Of a stretch of 64,000 bases of DNA, positions 1 to 8,985 are shown one piece after another. The translations under genes were made by a program, and so were the position numbers. Numbering within the stretch: the stretch's first letter is position 1; each line of letters opens with the position of its first letter. The notes beneath the pieces were generated by a model, which saw only the letters and a program-made list of their open reading frames with translations, was not told the origin of the DNA and did not search any database. This DNA is from Streptomyces aurantiacus (lineage in GTDB: Bacteria; Actinomycetota; Actinomycetes; Streptomycetales; Streptomycetaceae), in contig NZ_CP114283.1 in NCBI RefSeq assembly GCF_027107535.1, forward strand, positions 6,138,001 to 6,202,000. Direction: 5' to 3'.

Positions 1-2
1 AC

Positions 3-1685
3 CTGTGGTCGGCGGTGCCCTCCTCGGCACGGCCCGAGGGCTTCGACACGGTCACGCTGACGCTGCGCGCCTCGGCGGCGGCCGTGCACGCCGGTGAGAC
101 ACACCGGGCGGTCTCGCTGACGCGTTCGGCGCTCGCCCGGGTGGGCTCGGACGAGGACTCCGAACTGGCCGCCCGGGTCCGCTACACGCTCGCGGGCAAC
201 CTCATGCGGATCGACAGCCTCGCCGCCGCGTTCGCGTACAGCAGCGAGGCTCTCGCGATGATCCCCGCCGACCCGCCGTCGCGCACCTGGGTCTGGGCGG
301 CGTCCACCCATGTCATGGCGGCGCGATACGTGGGGGACGACGAGACCGCCCGCAGCGTCGCGAGCCGGGCCCTGCGGATCGCGGAGGAACTCGGCGTTCT
401 GGACGCCCAGGCCGATCTGATGATCTCCCTCGTCGGTCTCGAAGGAGCGGGCCGGAGCCTGCCGGAAGGGCGGGCCCGGCTGCGGGAGGCCCGCGAGCTG
501 GCCCGGCGCGCGGGGAACACGTCCATCGAGATGCGCGCACTGTTCAACCTCTCCATCGGCTCGTACGAGTCCAGTGACCTGGACGAATGCCTGGCCTGGC
601 TCTCCGACGGCCTGGAGCGCGCGGGCCACGCCGGGCTGCTCTCCTCGGTCTATCCGGTGGAGATGCGCTATCTGCGTTCCCTGGTGCTGTACTCCCTGGG
701 CCAGTGGGACGAGTGCGTCCGCTCCGCGGAGTCCGACGCCGATCGGCTGCCGGCGGCGGGCGGGTACGCGATCGGCCCGGCGCTGTCGGTGGCACTGGCG
801 CGTGGTGACCAGGGTGCGGCCGAGCGGGCCCGGGCCCTCCTCGACGGGCCGTTCGACTGGATGGCCACCCTCGTCATGGGGATCCTCCTGACCGACGCGG
901 CGGTACTGCGCCGCGATGCCGAGGCGGCCGTAGGGCAGTTCGATACGACGGTGACCGCCCTGCTCGACGAGTCCGGTACGACACCCGATGTGGTGGTGCG
1001 GCTCGCGGCGCTCGCCCTGACCGCCGTCTCGGACGCGGCCGTGACCTGCCGCCTGGCCGGCGACGAGGAGGGCACCCGGCGCTGGGTGCGGGCGGGCAAG
1101 AACCTGGTGGAGCCGGCCCGGGCCACTGCGGCCCAGAGCGAGGACGGTTCGCCGCAGGGGCCCGAGGGCCGGGCGTGGCTGGCGCGCGCCGAGGCCGAGT
1201 GGGCGCGGACCCTCGCCGAGCCGGACATCGAGGCCTGGGAGAAGGCCGTCGCGGCGTTCGGCTACGGGGACGTCTACGAGCAGGCCCGCTGTCGGGTGCG
1301 GCTCGCCGAGAGTCTGGTGGCGTCGGGGCGGCGCGAGGAGGCCGCCGAGCACACACGGGCGGCGCACGCGACGGCGGTCCGGCTGGGCGCCGTGCCGCTG
1401 CGCGACGACGTGGAGCGGCTGGTCCGCCGGGCCCGCCTCGCGGAGAGCGCCCCCACCGACGACCGGGCCCCCGCGCTGACCGCCCGGGAGAACGACGTCC
1501 TGCTGCTCCTCGCGCGTGGCCGCACCAACCGGCAGATCGGCGAGGAACTGTTCATCAGCGGCAAGACGGCGAGCGTGCACGTGTCCAACATCCTCGCGAA
1601 GCTGGGCGCCGCGAGCCGTACGGAGGCGGTGGCGATCGCGTACCGCGAGGGGCTGGTGCAGGCGGAACCGTCCGCCTCCGGATGA
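3..1685 (+). CDS. LuxR-family transcriptional regulator, C-terminal part (5' end outside window)
   Basis: The reading frame is already open at the left edge, so the first visible GTG (position 15) is probably internal. What remains is about 490 residues of alpha-helical, Ala/Leu/Glu-rich TPR-like repeats followed by a C-terminal LuxR helix-turn-helix (starts LTARENDVLLLLARGRTN, ends near LGAASRTEAVAIA, about the last 70 residues). This matches the back half of the large ATP-binding LuxR (LAL) regulators common in Streptomyces, which are usually 850-1000 residues with an N-terminal P-loop NTPase. The P-loop domain would lie before the window. Target genes cannot be inferred. Confidence 0.85.
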   Translation: MWSAVPSSARPEGFDTVTLTLRASAAAVHAGETHRAVSLTRSALARVGSDEDSELAARVRYTLAGNLMRIDSLAAAFAYSSEALAMIPADPPSRTWVWAASTHVMAARYVGDDETARSVASRALRIAEELGVLDAQADLMISLVGLEGAGRSLPEGRARLREARELARRAGNTSIEMRALFNLSIGSYESSDLDECLAWLSDGLERAGHAGLLSSVYPVEMRYLRSLVLYSLGQWDECVRSAESDADRLPAAGGYAIGPALSVALARGDQGAAERARALLDGPFDWMATLVMGILLTDAAVLRRDAEAAVGQFDTTVTALLDESGTTPDVVVRLAALALTAVSDAAVTCRLAGDEEGTRRWVRAGKNLVEPARATAAQSEDGSPQGPEGRAWLARAEAEWARTLAEPDIEAWEKAVAAFGYGDVYEQARCRVRLAESLVASGRREEAAEHTRAAHATAVRLGAVPLRDDVERLVRRARLAESAPTDDRAPALTARENDVLLLLARGRTNRQIGEELFISGKTASVHVSNILAKLGAASRTEAVAIAYREGLVQAEPSASG

Positions 1686-1838
1686 GCGCCGGCCGGATCG
1701 GCGCGGCCCGCGGCTGCGGGGTCCGGCGGATGGCGGTGTCATGGAGACAGGCGCACGCAGGGCCGAGCCGTCGTTTGTGTCCGGGGCTACCGGTTACACG
1801 AGCGGGTGGCCCGCATCCGTACAAGCAAAGGTGGCTTC

Positions 1839-2189
1839 ATGACGTCCGGCACGCATCTCGCTCTGACGCTCACTCTCACCGGCGGCACGGCCGCCGACGC
1901 GCGGGCTGTCATCCACACGCTCGAACCCGTCTTCGGATCGGCGGACGCCATGCCCCGCGACGGCGACGCCACGGTCTACACGGCGTCCTTCGACAACGGC
2001 GCGCCGGCCGGCGGTGCCCGGGCCGACGAGGCGTCCGGGCTCTCCACGTCCGTGACCGTCACCCTGCAGGGCAGCCCGGAGGCGGTGCGACGGGCCGACG
2101 AGACGCTGTCCTCCGCCTTCACCGTCCACGAGGAAGGGGTGGCTCCGGGCGACCAGGAGCAGGAGCGGCAGCTGCGACTGGAGCCCTAG
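1839..2189 (+). CDS. hypothetical protein (116 aa)
   Basis: A small acidic, soluble protein with no signal peptide or membrane segment. I recognise no family. The ATG at 1839 is chosen because AAAGGTGG (1828-1835) is a fair ribosome binding site just upstream; an in-frame GTG at 1806 has none. The protein alternates Thr/Val/Ala-rich strand-like stretches with helices, suggesting a compact alpha/beta fold. It lies alone between the LuxR gene and the convergent DUF6624 gene. Coding bias at third positions supports it being real. Confidence 0.6.
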   Translation: MTSGTHLALTLTLTGGTAADARAVIHTLEPVFGSADAMPRDGDATVYTASFDNGAPAGGARADEASGLSTSVTVTLQGSPEAVRRADETLSSAFTVHEEGVAPGDQEQERQLRLEP

Positions 2190-2267
2190 CCGGCCGGGCG
2201 CCGCCCCCGGTGAGCGGCGACGCCGCCTCACTCTTCGAGCCCAACGAGCCCCACGAGCCCAGCGGGC

Positions 2268-3047
2268 TCACCCGCCGAGCCGCAGCGTCCGCATCTGCTC
2301 GTCGAGGGGTGCCAGCCCGACATCCCGGCGTCGCTCGTCGAGGGTCTGGGGCTGACGGACCGGATAAGGGTGCAGCGTCGCGGGGTCGACACGGGTGCCG
2401 TAGAACTGCGGCTGGCCCTGTTCGACGGCACAGTGATCGGCGATGTACGCGTGATGCGGCGCCGGGCAACGCCCGTCCGCCGCGGCCTGGGCGATGAGGT
2501 CCCGGCACGCGAGCTGGAAGTCGAGGTCCGGGGCGTGCAGCAGGATCATCAGGGCCGCCGTCGAGGCGGGTGCGCCGACGAGGTCGGCGGTCGGCCAGGC
2601 ATGGCGTCGGACGATCGTCCTGAGCGCCTCGGCGTTGTCCTCGCGGCACTCGGCGATACGGCGGCGCGTGGCCGGTGTGGGACTGCGGTGCGCTTCTCTC
2701 ATCGCCCGCCTGTCCTCCTCCACCCGGCGCACCAGTTCACGGGCGAGGGCGCTCGCGAGCGCCGGAAGCACGGTCGGGTGCCCCTCTCGTATCTCGTCGT
2801 GCGCGAGCCCGGCACGGTCCTCGTCGGGCACGCGTCCCCTGTGGGTCTCCCCTGCTCCGGTGCGGGTCTCCCCCGCCTCGCCCGGCGGGCGGCCCGTCTG
2901 CCCGTCGCGCGGCTCCCGTCCGCTGCGCTCCGCGTCGCCGGCGCGTGCCGCGGCGGTGTTGCGCCCCTCGTCGACGGGCGCACGTTCCGTGCGTCCGTCA
3001 CGCGTCGTGGCACGGGCGAGGTGGCCCGAGACGGCGGGACCGGTCAT
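2268..3047 (-). CDS. DUF6624 domain protein
   Basis: 259 residues. The first 85 are low-complexity and charged (Arg/Glu/Gly-rich). The C-terminal part carries the DUF6624 pattern: a CREDN...EALRTIV segment, a Trp-Pro turn, LLLHAPDLDFQLACRDLI, and the ending HHAYIADHCAVEQGQPQFYG with its conserved QxYGT-type motif. Function of the family is unknown. The ATG overlaps the stop of the upstream ATPase gene (ATGA, 3044-3047), so the two are translationally coupled and transcribed leftwards together. Longer in-frame starts inside the ATPase gene are unlikely. Confidence 0.75.
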   Translation of the reverse strand: MTGPAVSGHLARATTRDGRTERAPVDEGRNTAAARAGDAERSGREPRDGQTGRPPGEAGETRTGAGETHRGRVPDEDRAGLAHDEIREGHPTVLPALASALARELVRRVEEDRRAMREAHRSPTPATRRRIAECREDNAEALRTIVRRHAWPTADLVGAPASTAALMILLHAPDLDFQLACRDLIAQAAADGRCPAPHHAYIADHCAVEQGQPQFYGTRVDPATLHPYPVRQPQTLDERRRDVGLAPLDEQMRTLRLGG

Positions 3048-3604
3048 GACTCCTCCCGGATGTGCAACGAGAACCACACCCGCTTCCCCGTCTCGCCGGG
3101 CTCGGGCGGGGCGACACCCCAGTCGTCGGTGAGCGCGGCCACGATGGCGAGCCCGCGTCCGGACTCCTCGGCGGTGTCCGCCGTGCGGTGGTGCGGCAGG
3201 TCGGTCGAGCGGTCGGCGATCGTGACGCGCACCGCGTGGCCGGTGCACTCGACGCTGACCGTGACCGTGGCACCGGGGCCCGGGCTGCCGTGTCGGACGG
3301 CGTTGGCGAACAGCTCGTCCGTGGCCAGGACGGCGTTGTCCAGCTGATCGGCGGGCAGCCGCAGGTGCGCCAGTTGTGCGGCGACCGTGCGGCGCACGCC
3401 GGAGGCGCGGGCCGGCTGAGCCGCCACCACCGTGCGAAGGACCCGTGGCGTACTCACCACGACGGGAACGGCCGGTGTCGCGGGCGGGGCGGCCACGGCC
3501 GGGGTTCTCTCACCGGCCCACGCCAGAGCGGTGGTCGTGTCGCGGTCCGCGCCGTGCGTCAGTGAGGGCGATTGCCGGCGGTGGTGCGCACGAAATGCCG
3601 TCAT
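3044..3604 (-). CDS. ATP-binding protein of the anti-sigma-factor (RsbW/SpoIIAB-like) type
   Basis: 186 residues. The C-terminal 130 form a GHKL/HATPase_c_2 kinase fold: N-box ATDELFANAVRHG (Glu and Asn for Mg-ATP), then a G1 box around TIADRSTDLPHH and a G2-like EESGRGLAIVAALTDDWG. Streptomyces carries dozens of such proteins; some are anti-sigma factors or regulators of anti-anti-sigma factors, most have no known partner. The ATG at 3604 follows a good GGAGGC site (3608-3613). It is coupled to the DUF6624 gene by a 4-nt overlap. No sigma factor or anti-anti-sigma gene is adjacent. Confidence 0.8.
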   Translation of the reverse strand: MTAFRAHHRRQSPSLTHGADRDTTTALAWAGERTPAVAAPPATPAVPVVVSTPRVLRTVVAAQPARASGVRRTVAAQLAHLRLPADQLDNAVLATDELFANAVRHGSPGPGATVTVSVECTGHAVRVTIADRSTDLPHHRTADTAEESGRGLAIVAALTDDWGVAPPEPGETGKRVWFSLHIREES

Positions 3605-3738
3605 CGTGCCTCCTTCGTGTGCAGCACGGGTGGGGGGACGGTCTCGGTGGCTGCTCCTGCAGCCAACCGTCCGGGCGGGTGGAACGGCCAGGGGGTGAGC
3701 GGGTTGTCCGGTTGCAGCCGCGTAGTGGGATGGCATGT

Positions 3739-4584
3739 ATGTTCGATCGCGTGAGCAACATGAGCGAGAGCCGGACCGCCGCCGGCGGGCAGGGCGCCCG
3801 CGGCTGGTCCGGCATGAGCGGCAGACGGGTGCTGGTCACCGGCGGTACGCGCGGACTCGGCGAGCAGATCGTGCGGCTGCTGGCAGCCGAGGGCGCCCGG
3901 GTGGCGACGTGCGCCCGCACGGTGGGTGACCTCGATGCGCTGAGAGGTTCGCTGGCCGCCGCGGACTCCGGGCGGCTGTTCACGCAGGCCCTGGACGTCA
4001 CCGAACCCGAGCGGCTGGAGGACTTCGTCGCCGCGTCGGCGAGCCGCTTCGGCGGCCTGGACGGAATAGTCGCCTCCGCGGGCGGCTCCCGCGGACGGAA
4101 CCTCGAACAGGCGAACGCCGAGGACTGGGCCGCGACCTGGGAACTGAACGTCGGGCACACCGCACGGCTGGTGCGGGCCGCGGTCCCGTACCTGCGGAGC
4201 GCCGGCGGCGGCTCGGTCGTGGTCATCTCGTCGATCTCCGGCTGGAAGCCGGGACCGAACGCACAGTACGGAAGCGCCAAGTCCGCCCAGATCCACCTGG
4301 CCGCCTCGCTCGCCCGCGAACTCGGTCCGGACGGGATCCGGGTCAACGCCGTCTCGCCGGGGTCGATGCTCATTCCGGGCCGCCGCTGGGACCGGATGCG
4401 CGCGGAGGAGCCCGAAGCCTTCGCCGCCTTCAGGGAGGCGGAGCTGCCGGGCGGGGAGCCGGTCGCGCCGCACGAGGTGGCGCGCGTGGTGGCGTTCCTG
4501 CTGTCCGACTGGTCGAGCGGGATCTCCGGAGCGAACCTGCCCGTCGACCGCGCCCAGAACGCGCCCTCCCCCGAGGGCTACTGA
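3739..4584 (+). CDS. SDR family oxidoreductase
   Basis: 281 residues of classical short-chain dehydrogenase/reductase. The Rossmann glycine motif TGGTRGLG is near residue 35, the NAG-equivalent is SAGGSRG, the catalytic Ser is in VVISSISG, and the Tyr/Lys pair is in QYGSAKSA. The C-terminus LLSDWSSGISGANLPVD is the usual SDR substrate-loop and dimer end. NAD(P)-dependent oxidation or reduction of an unknown alcohol or ketone. The start is uncertain: ATG 3739 has a weak GGGA 8 nt upstream; ATG 3730, GTG 3751 and ATG 3760 are alternatives. It is divergent from the anti-sigma-type gene. Confidence 0.85.
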   Translation: MFDRVSNMSESRTAAGGQGARGWSGMSGRRVLVTGGTRGLGEQIVRLLAAEGARVATCARTVGDLDALRGSLAAADSGRLFTQALDVTEPERLEDFVAASASRFGGLDGIVASAGGSRGRNLEQANAEDWAATWELNVGHTARLVRAAVPYLRSAGGGSVVVISSISGWKPGPNAQYGSAKSAQIHLAASLARELGPDGIRVNAVSPGSMLIPGRRWDRMRAEEPEAFAAFREAELPGGEPVAPHEVARVVAFLLSDWSSGISGANLPVDRAQNAPSPEGY

Positions 4585-4619
4585 GCCGGCGCGGGGGCCG
4601 GTTCCCCCTGGACCGGTCG

Positions 4620-6032
4620 TCATGCCACGGCCCCCAGCACCGGGCGGGACCTGCGCTCGAACTCCTGGACGAGCGGCTCGTGGCGGCTGGGCGCCAGCCT
4701 CCCGCGGAAGTCGCGCAGGGCCTGGATGGAACGCTCGCTGTGCACCGAGGCGAGGGTGCCCAGCGCCTCGGTCGCCGTACCGACGGCCTCGTCGAGCCGG
4801 TTCTGCTGCAGATGCGCGGTCGCCAGCACGGAACGGCTGATGGCCTGGCGCCTGCGCCGGTCCGCGTTGGCGAGCACGGACTCCTCGGCCGTGCGCTCCG
4901 CCTGCGCGGCCAGGCCGAGGTCCCTGAAGCACAGGGCGGACTCGGCCTGGAGGTAGTGATGGTCGAGGAAGCGGACCCAGACGGACTCCTGCGCCGCTCC
5001 CCGGCTCGCGTCCAGCTGCTGCTCCGCCAGGCGAAGGGCTTCGGTCGTCTCACCTGTGCGGCCCTGCGCGGCGTGGCCGCGCGCCGACATGGCGTACAGC
5101 CGCATCAGGCCGAGCGGACTGCCCGAGTCCCTGGCCGTGGCGATGCCGGCCCTGGCCAGCGCCACCCCTTCGTCCGGGCGGCCGAGGTTGGTGGCCAGAT
5201 GGGAGAGGCCGGCCAGGATCTGCCCGCCCAGGACGCGGTCACGGCCACCCGCGCACAGCCTCAGCGCCTGGGTCATGTAGCGCTGCGCCAGTCCGTACTC
5301 CCCCGCGTCGTACGAACTCCAGCCCGCCATCGCGGCGAGGCGGGCCGCGGCGGCGTACAGCAGGCGCTGTTGGTGCGGGGGCGTGCCGCGGCGCTGCAGC
5401 ATGGGGACGACCTCGGTGCACAGGTAGTGCACGATGCTGGTGCGCACGCCCCCGCCGCCGAAGTGGTTGTCCATCTGGTCGAACATGCCGATCATGGCGT
5501 GCACCTGCTCGACCGGCCCGCCGTCGGCCACCGGGGCGGGACGGGGTGTCTGAGGGTTCTCGACCAGCCAGAGCAGCCACTCGCGCTGAGGGTTCGTCAG
5601 GGCGGCGGCGACGAAGGGGACCGTGCCGAGGAGGCTGCGGCGGGAGACGTCCGTGGAGCCGAGTTCGGCCAGGGTGTGCAAGGTGTCCGCCAGGTCCTCG
5701 CGGTAGACGAGCGCCCTGCCCGCGACCGGTCGCTGCGGCTCGGGCAGGAAGCCGAGGTCCGTGGGCGAGACGGGCCGGCCGAGCCGCTCGGACAGTACGG
5801 CGGCGAGCAACTCCGGTGTGGTTCCCCGTGGTTGCTGGCCGTTCAGCCAGCGGGTGACCGACGCCTTGTCGTAGCTCGATTCGGCACCCTGTCTGCGCCC
5901 CAGTTCGTTGACGCGCAGGGCGAGTGACGCGTAGGAGCAACCGGCGTCCCTGAGGGCGGCGGCCAGCGCCTTGTTGGCCCCGGCGGGACCCTTGCCGGGG
6001 TTCCTCGGTTGTCCGTCACTCACGGTGGCCAT
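4620..6032 (-). CDS. NsdA-like TPR transcriptional regulator
   Basis: 470 residues. The N-terminal 90 look like a divergent helix-turn-helix (ALAAALRDAGCSYASLALRV ... KASVTRWLNGQQPRG), and the rest is an array of tetratricopeptide helices with RLLYAAAARLAAMAGWSSYD as the most recognisable block. This arrangement is shared with NsdA of S. coelicolor, a negative regulator of differentiation and antibiotic production, and its many paralogues. Whether this copy acts on development cannot be told from sequence. It is transcribed divergently from the XRE gene across 246 bp containing a perfect inverted repeat (6184-6202). Confidence 0.8.
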   Translation of the reverse strand: MATVSDGQPRNPGKGPAGANKALAAALRDAGCSYASLALRVNELGRRQGAESSYDKASVTRWLNGQQPRGTTPELLAAVLSERLGRPVSPTDLGFLPEPQRPVAGRALVYREDLADTLHTLAELGSTDVSRRSLLGTVPFVAAALTNPQREWLLWLVENPQTPRPAPVADGGPVEQVHAMIGMFDQMDNHFGGGGVRTSIVHYLCTEVVPMLQRRGTPPHQQRLLYAAAARLAAMAGWSSYDAGEYGLAQRYMTQALRLCAGGRDRVLGGQILAGLSHLATNLGRPDEGVALARAGIATARDSGSPLGLMRLYAMSARGHAAQGRTGETTEALRLAEQQLDASRGAAQESVWVRFLDHHYLQAESALCFRDLGLAAQAERTAEESVLANADRRRRQAISRSVLATAHLQQNRLDEAVGTATEALGTLASVHSERSIQALRDFRGRLAPSRHEPLVQEFERRSRPVLGAVA

Positions 6033-6183
6033 CCAGGTCTCGCATCAAGGTGCTGCGGGGTCGCCCGGTCTGCCGGGGCGTCAAATCCGATGCTGCGGCG
6101 CACCGTTGTGCGCCGTCGCCGCCGGACTGTGGGGCAGGTCACTCGATCACTATGATGGCGGACACACTCAACTCGCAACAAGC

Positions 6184-6202
6184 GTTCTGATAATTTCAGA
6201 AC
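6184..6202. promoter_or_regulatory. perfect 7-5-7 inverted repeat, candidate operator
   Basis: GTTCTGA-TAATT-TCAGAAC lies in the intergenic region between the NsdA-like gene (start 6032, leftward) and the XRE gene (start 6279, rightward), in an unusually A+T-rich stretch for this genome. Seen directly: both 7-nt arms match perfectly. Inference: binding site for one of the two flanking DNA-binding proteins. It could also be a short hairpin in a leader RNA, but the weak A/T arms make an operator more likely. Confidence 0.55.
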
Positions 6203-6278
6203 GATCCGCATCGCTCTGTCTCTGTCAGCCACGGCGTGGCACACTGCTCGCTGTGACGGCCGTTCCGGGAGGTAGGAC

Positions 6279-7145
6279 GTGAGCGACAACCGCTCGGGCG
6301 GCAGCGCGCCGACCGTCCTGCGGATGGTCCTCGGAAAGCGGCTCCGGCATCTGCGGGAACAGGCCGGGATCTCTTTCGAGGCCGCTGCGCGGGCCATCGA
6401 GGTCACTCCTTTGACGGTCCGCCGGATAGAGAAGGCCGAGGTCGGCCTCCGTATCCCCTACGTGAGGGAGTTGCTGCACACCTACGGAGTTCCCGCGTCG
6501 GAGGTCGACGACTTCCTCTCGATGGCCAGGGAGGCCAACCAGCCCGGCTGGTGGTACTCGTACCGCGACGTACTGCCCGAGTGGTTCAGCGCGTACGTGA
6601 GCCTGGAGAGCGAAGCCAGCGTCATCCGTCTCTACGAACCCCACTACGTGCCGGGCCTGTTGCAGACGCACGACTACGCGGCGGCTCTCATGCACATCGG
6701 CTTTCCCAACGAGACCAAGGAGGACGTCGACCGCCGTGTCGCGCTGCGGCTGAAGCGCCAGGACCTGCTCGCCAAACCCGACGCACCGGCCGTCTGGGCC
6801 ATCCTGGACGAGACGGTGCTGCGCCGCCCGGTGGGCGGGGCCGAGGTGATGCGGGCCCAGATCGACCGCCTGAACGAGGTCCTGGACATGCCGAAGGTCC
6901 GGATCCAGATCCTGCGCTTCTCGGTGGGCGCGCACCCCGGCGCGTTCGGCCCGTTCCACTACTTCCGCTTCGGCTTCTCCGAACTTCCCGACGTCGTCTA
7001 CACCGAGAGCCTCGTCGGCTCGGTCTACGTCGACCAGCCCTCCGACGTCGTGACGTATCTCGAAGTAATGGACCGGATGTCCGTGCAGGCGGAGCCGGTC
7101 GCTCGGACCAGGACCATCCTGGGTGAACTGCGTAAGGAGTTGTGA
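6279..7145 (+). CDS. XRE-family regulator with DUF5753 domain
   Basis: 288 residues. An N-terminal helix-turn-helix (about residues 15-70: GKRLRHLREQAGISFEAAAR ... VRRIEKAE) is followed by the DUF5753 domain, recognisable from YEPHYVPGLLQTHDYAAALM, RLKRQDLL and the AIWDET-like WAILDETVLRRPVGG. GTG start at 6279 with a strong GGGAGGTAGG site. Paired with a DUF397 gene 3 nt downstream, the standard Streptomyces arrangement. Some of these pairs (Scr1/Scr2, and BldB/WhiJ-type systems) influence antibiotic production or development; the DUF397 protein is thought to modulate its cognate regulator. Confidence 0.92.
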   Translation: MSDNRSGGSAPTVLRMVLGKRLRHLREQAGISFEAAARAIEVTPLTVRRIEKAEVGLRIPYVRELLHTYGVPASEVDDFLSMAREANQPGWWYSYRDVLPEWFSAYVSLESEASVIRLYEPHYVPGLLQTHDYAAALMHIGFPNETKEDVDRRVALRLKRQDLLAKPDAPAVWAILDETVLRRPVGGAEVMRAQIDRLNEVLDMPKVRIQILRFSVGAHPGAFGPFHYFRFGFSELPDVVYTESLVGSVYVDQPSDVVTYLEVMDRMSVQAEPVARTRTILGELRKEL

Positions 7146-7148
7146 GCC

Positions 7149-7394
7149 ATGAGTTCCATGGACCCCATCCACAGCGGCATGCCCGCCCGCGAGCTGGGAA
7201 CCGAGGGCTGGCAGAAGCCCTGGAGCGGCACCAACGGCGGTAGTTGCGTCGAGGCCAAGCGACTGCCCGACGGCAGCGTCGCCTTCCGGCAGTCCAAGGA
7301 TCCCGACGGCCCCGCGCTGGTCTACACCCGGGACGAGATGATCTCGTTCCTGCGGGGTGCGAAGTCCGGCCAGGCCGACTTCCTCGTCGCCTGA
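7149..7394 (+). CDS. DUF397 domain protein
   Basis: 81 residues, a typical single-domain DUF397 protein: W20-x-KP-W-SG-x-NGG-x-CVE near the start, a central hairpin around VAFRQSKDPDGPALVYT, and the closing FLRGAKSGQADF. Starts 3 nt after the XRE gene, so it is co-transcribed with it. Role inferred from the paired systems: antagonist or co-factor of the XRE-DUF5753 regulator. A second in-frame ATG at 7158 is possible. Confidence 0.92.
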   Translation: MSSMDPIHSGMPARELGTEGWQKPWSGTNGGSCVEAKRLPDGSVAFRQSKDPDGPALVYTRDEMISFLRGAKSGQADFLVA

Positions 7395-7590
7395 CTCCTG
7401 CCCGACCCCCACCCGCCCCGCGTCACGGGCCCACTCCCGGACACCGCCGCCCGCCCACTTCGGGTGGCACCACCACGCCCGCACAACCATCCACCACTAC
7501 GGCCGCACAACCGGAAAACCCGCACGCGCCCTCCCGCCGTGCGGGTCACCCGGTCACACTGAGGAAGTCGGCCGTCCTGGAGGGAGTGGT

Positions 7591-8109
7591 ATGCGCACAC
7601 TCCACGAGGCCGTCACCCGGTGCCGGACGCTGGTCGTCGAGGGCCCCGAGGACATCGGCCGCAACGGACTTCTCGCCGGACTGGTCCGCGCCGGATTCAT
7701 GATCAGGCGCTCCCGGGGCCCTCTGCACCATGTGGACCCGACCCGGCCGTACCGCGAACTCCTCGCCGTTCCCGGCCTGCTGGCCGTGGACGGCGGCATC
7801 ATCCACGAACTCGTCTACGGGCCGCTGCGCCACGGGCGTTCCCGGGTGACCTGGATCCAGGCGCTCGACTTCGCCGAGGCCGTGGCCGAACGGGACGGCG
7901 CCCTCCTGCGCCTGACGGACTCCGGGCCCCCTGCGGACGCCGAGACCGCCGCGGCGGCCGCTGCCTACGAACGCGCGTTCCACACTCTCGCCCAGCACGT
8001 CCCCGTCGTCACGGTGGACGCCGGCGGCCCCGGTCCCCCCATCCGTGCGCCCGACGCCCCATCTCTTCAACTGGGGCGATGCAAACGGAAGTTGACGGTA
8101 GGTTTGTGA
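7591..8109 (+). CDS. hypothetical protein (172 aa)
   Basis: The ATG at 7591 is preceded by GGAGGGAG (7578-7585), so this start is well supported. The protein is soluble, with no signal peptide. I recognise no family; the pattern RTLVVEGPEDIGRNGLLAGLVRAG at the start suggests an alpha/beta nucleotide-like fold but no P-loop is present. The last 40 residues are Pro/Gly-rich and probably disordered. It ends 32 nt before the SAV2177-type methyltransferase and is on the same strand, so the two may be co-transcribed. Confidence 0.6.
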   Translation: MRTLHEAVTRCRTLVVEGPEDIGRNGLLAGLVRAGFMIRRSRGPLHHVDPTRPYRELLAVPGLLAVDGGIIHELVYGPLRHGRSRVTWIQALDFAEAVAERDGALLRLTDSGPPADAETAAAAAAYERAFHTLAQHVPVVTVDAGGPGPPIRAPDAPSLQLGRCKRKLTVGL

Positions 8110-8141
8110 CGGACCGCGTGACGCACGGCAGGAGATCCCTC

Positions 8142-8951
8142 ATGGCAGACGGCCAGCCCACTCCCGACCAGGACGCCTTGTCCAAGATCGACACCACGGT
8201 GCCGCATTCGGCCCGCATCTGGAACTACTGGATGGGCGGGAAGGACAACTACGAGGTCGACCGGGAGGCGGGCGACGCCTACCGCCGGATCGCCCCGAAC
8301 ATCGAGACGATGGCCCGCGCCTCCCGTGGTTACCTCATCCGCACGGTGACGCTCGTCGCCGGTGAGCTGGGCATCCGCCAGTTCCTGGACATCGGCACGG
8401 GCCTTCCCACCTACGACAACACCCATCAGGTCGCCCAGCGCCTGGCGCCGGAGTCCCGGATCGTCTACGTGGACAACGACCCGCTGGTGCTCAGGCACGC
8501 CCAGGCGCTGCTCACCAGTACGCCCGAGGGGGTCACCGACTACATCGACTCGGACCTGCGCGAGCCCGAGAGGATCATCGAGGCCGCGGGCAAGATCCTC
8601 GACTTCGACAAGCCCGTCGCGCTGATGCTGATGGGCATCCTGGGCCACATCAAGGACTACGAGGAGGCCAAGTCGATCGTGCGCCGCCTCCAGGCCGCCC
8701 TGCCCTCGGGCAGCTACTTCGTGCACTACGACAGCACCGACACCGACGCGGAGCTGAAGCGGGCGCAGGAGGGCTACGACGACACCGGTGCCGACCCGTA
8801 CGTGCTGCGCAGCCCGAGGGAGGTGTCCGCGTACTACGAGGGCCTGGAGCTGCTGGATCCCGGCATCGTCTCCTGTCCGCTGTGGCGCCCCGAGCCGGGC
8901 ACCGACCCACAGCCGACGGACGTCTACGGCGGCGTCGCCCGCAAGCCCTGA
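8142..8951 (+). CDS. SAM-dependent methyltransferase, SAV2177 (DUF574) family
   Basis: 269 residues, the usual size. Family hallmarks: N-terminal PHSARIWNYWMGGKDNYEVD, then QFLDIGTGLPT as the SAM-binding glycine loop, RIVYVDNDPLVLRHAQALL, and the closing ELLDPGIVSCPLWRPE. Streptomyces genomes hold tens of these enzymes; substrates are unknown. The ATG at 8142 follows GGCAGGAGA. It converges on the flavin oxidoreductase gene, with a shared hairpin at the stop codons. Confidence 0.92.
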   Translation: MADGQPTPDQDALSKIDTTVPHSARIWNYWMGGKDNYEVDREAGDAYRRIAPNIETMARASRGYLIRTVTLVAGELGIRQFLDIGTGLPTYDNTHQVAQRLAPESRIVYVDNDPLVLRHAQALLTSTPEGVTDYIDSDLREPERIIEAAGKILDFDKPVALMLMGILGHIKDYEEAKSIVRRLQAALPSGSYFVHYDSTDTDAELKRAQEGYDDTGADPYVLRSPREVSAYYEGLELLDPGIVSCPLWRPEPGTDPQPTDVYGGVARKP

Positions 8952-8973
8952 CGCCCCTCGTCGGCGTCAGGGC
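8945..8973. terminator. hairpin between convergent genes
   Basis: GCCCTGACGCC (8945-8955) and GGCGTCAGGGC (8963-8973) are perfect 11-nt complements with a 7-nt loop. The hairpin overlaps the methyltransferase stop codon and lies just before the end of the convergent oxidoreductase gene, so it can serve both. No U-tract, as is common for Streptomyces terminators. Confidence 0.7.
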
Positions 8974-8985
8974 CCGCGGGGCCGG

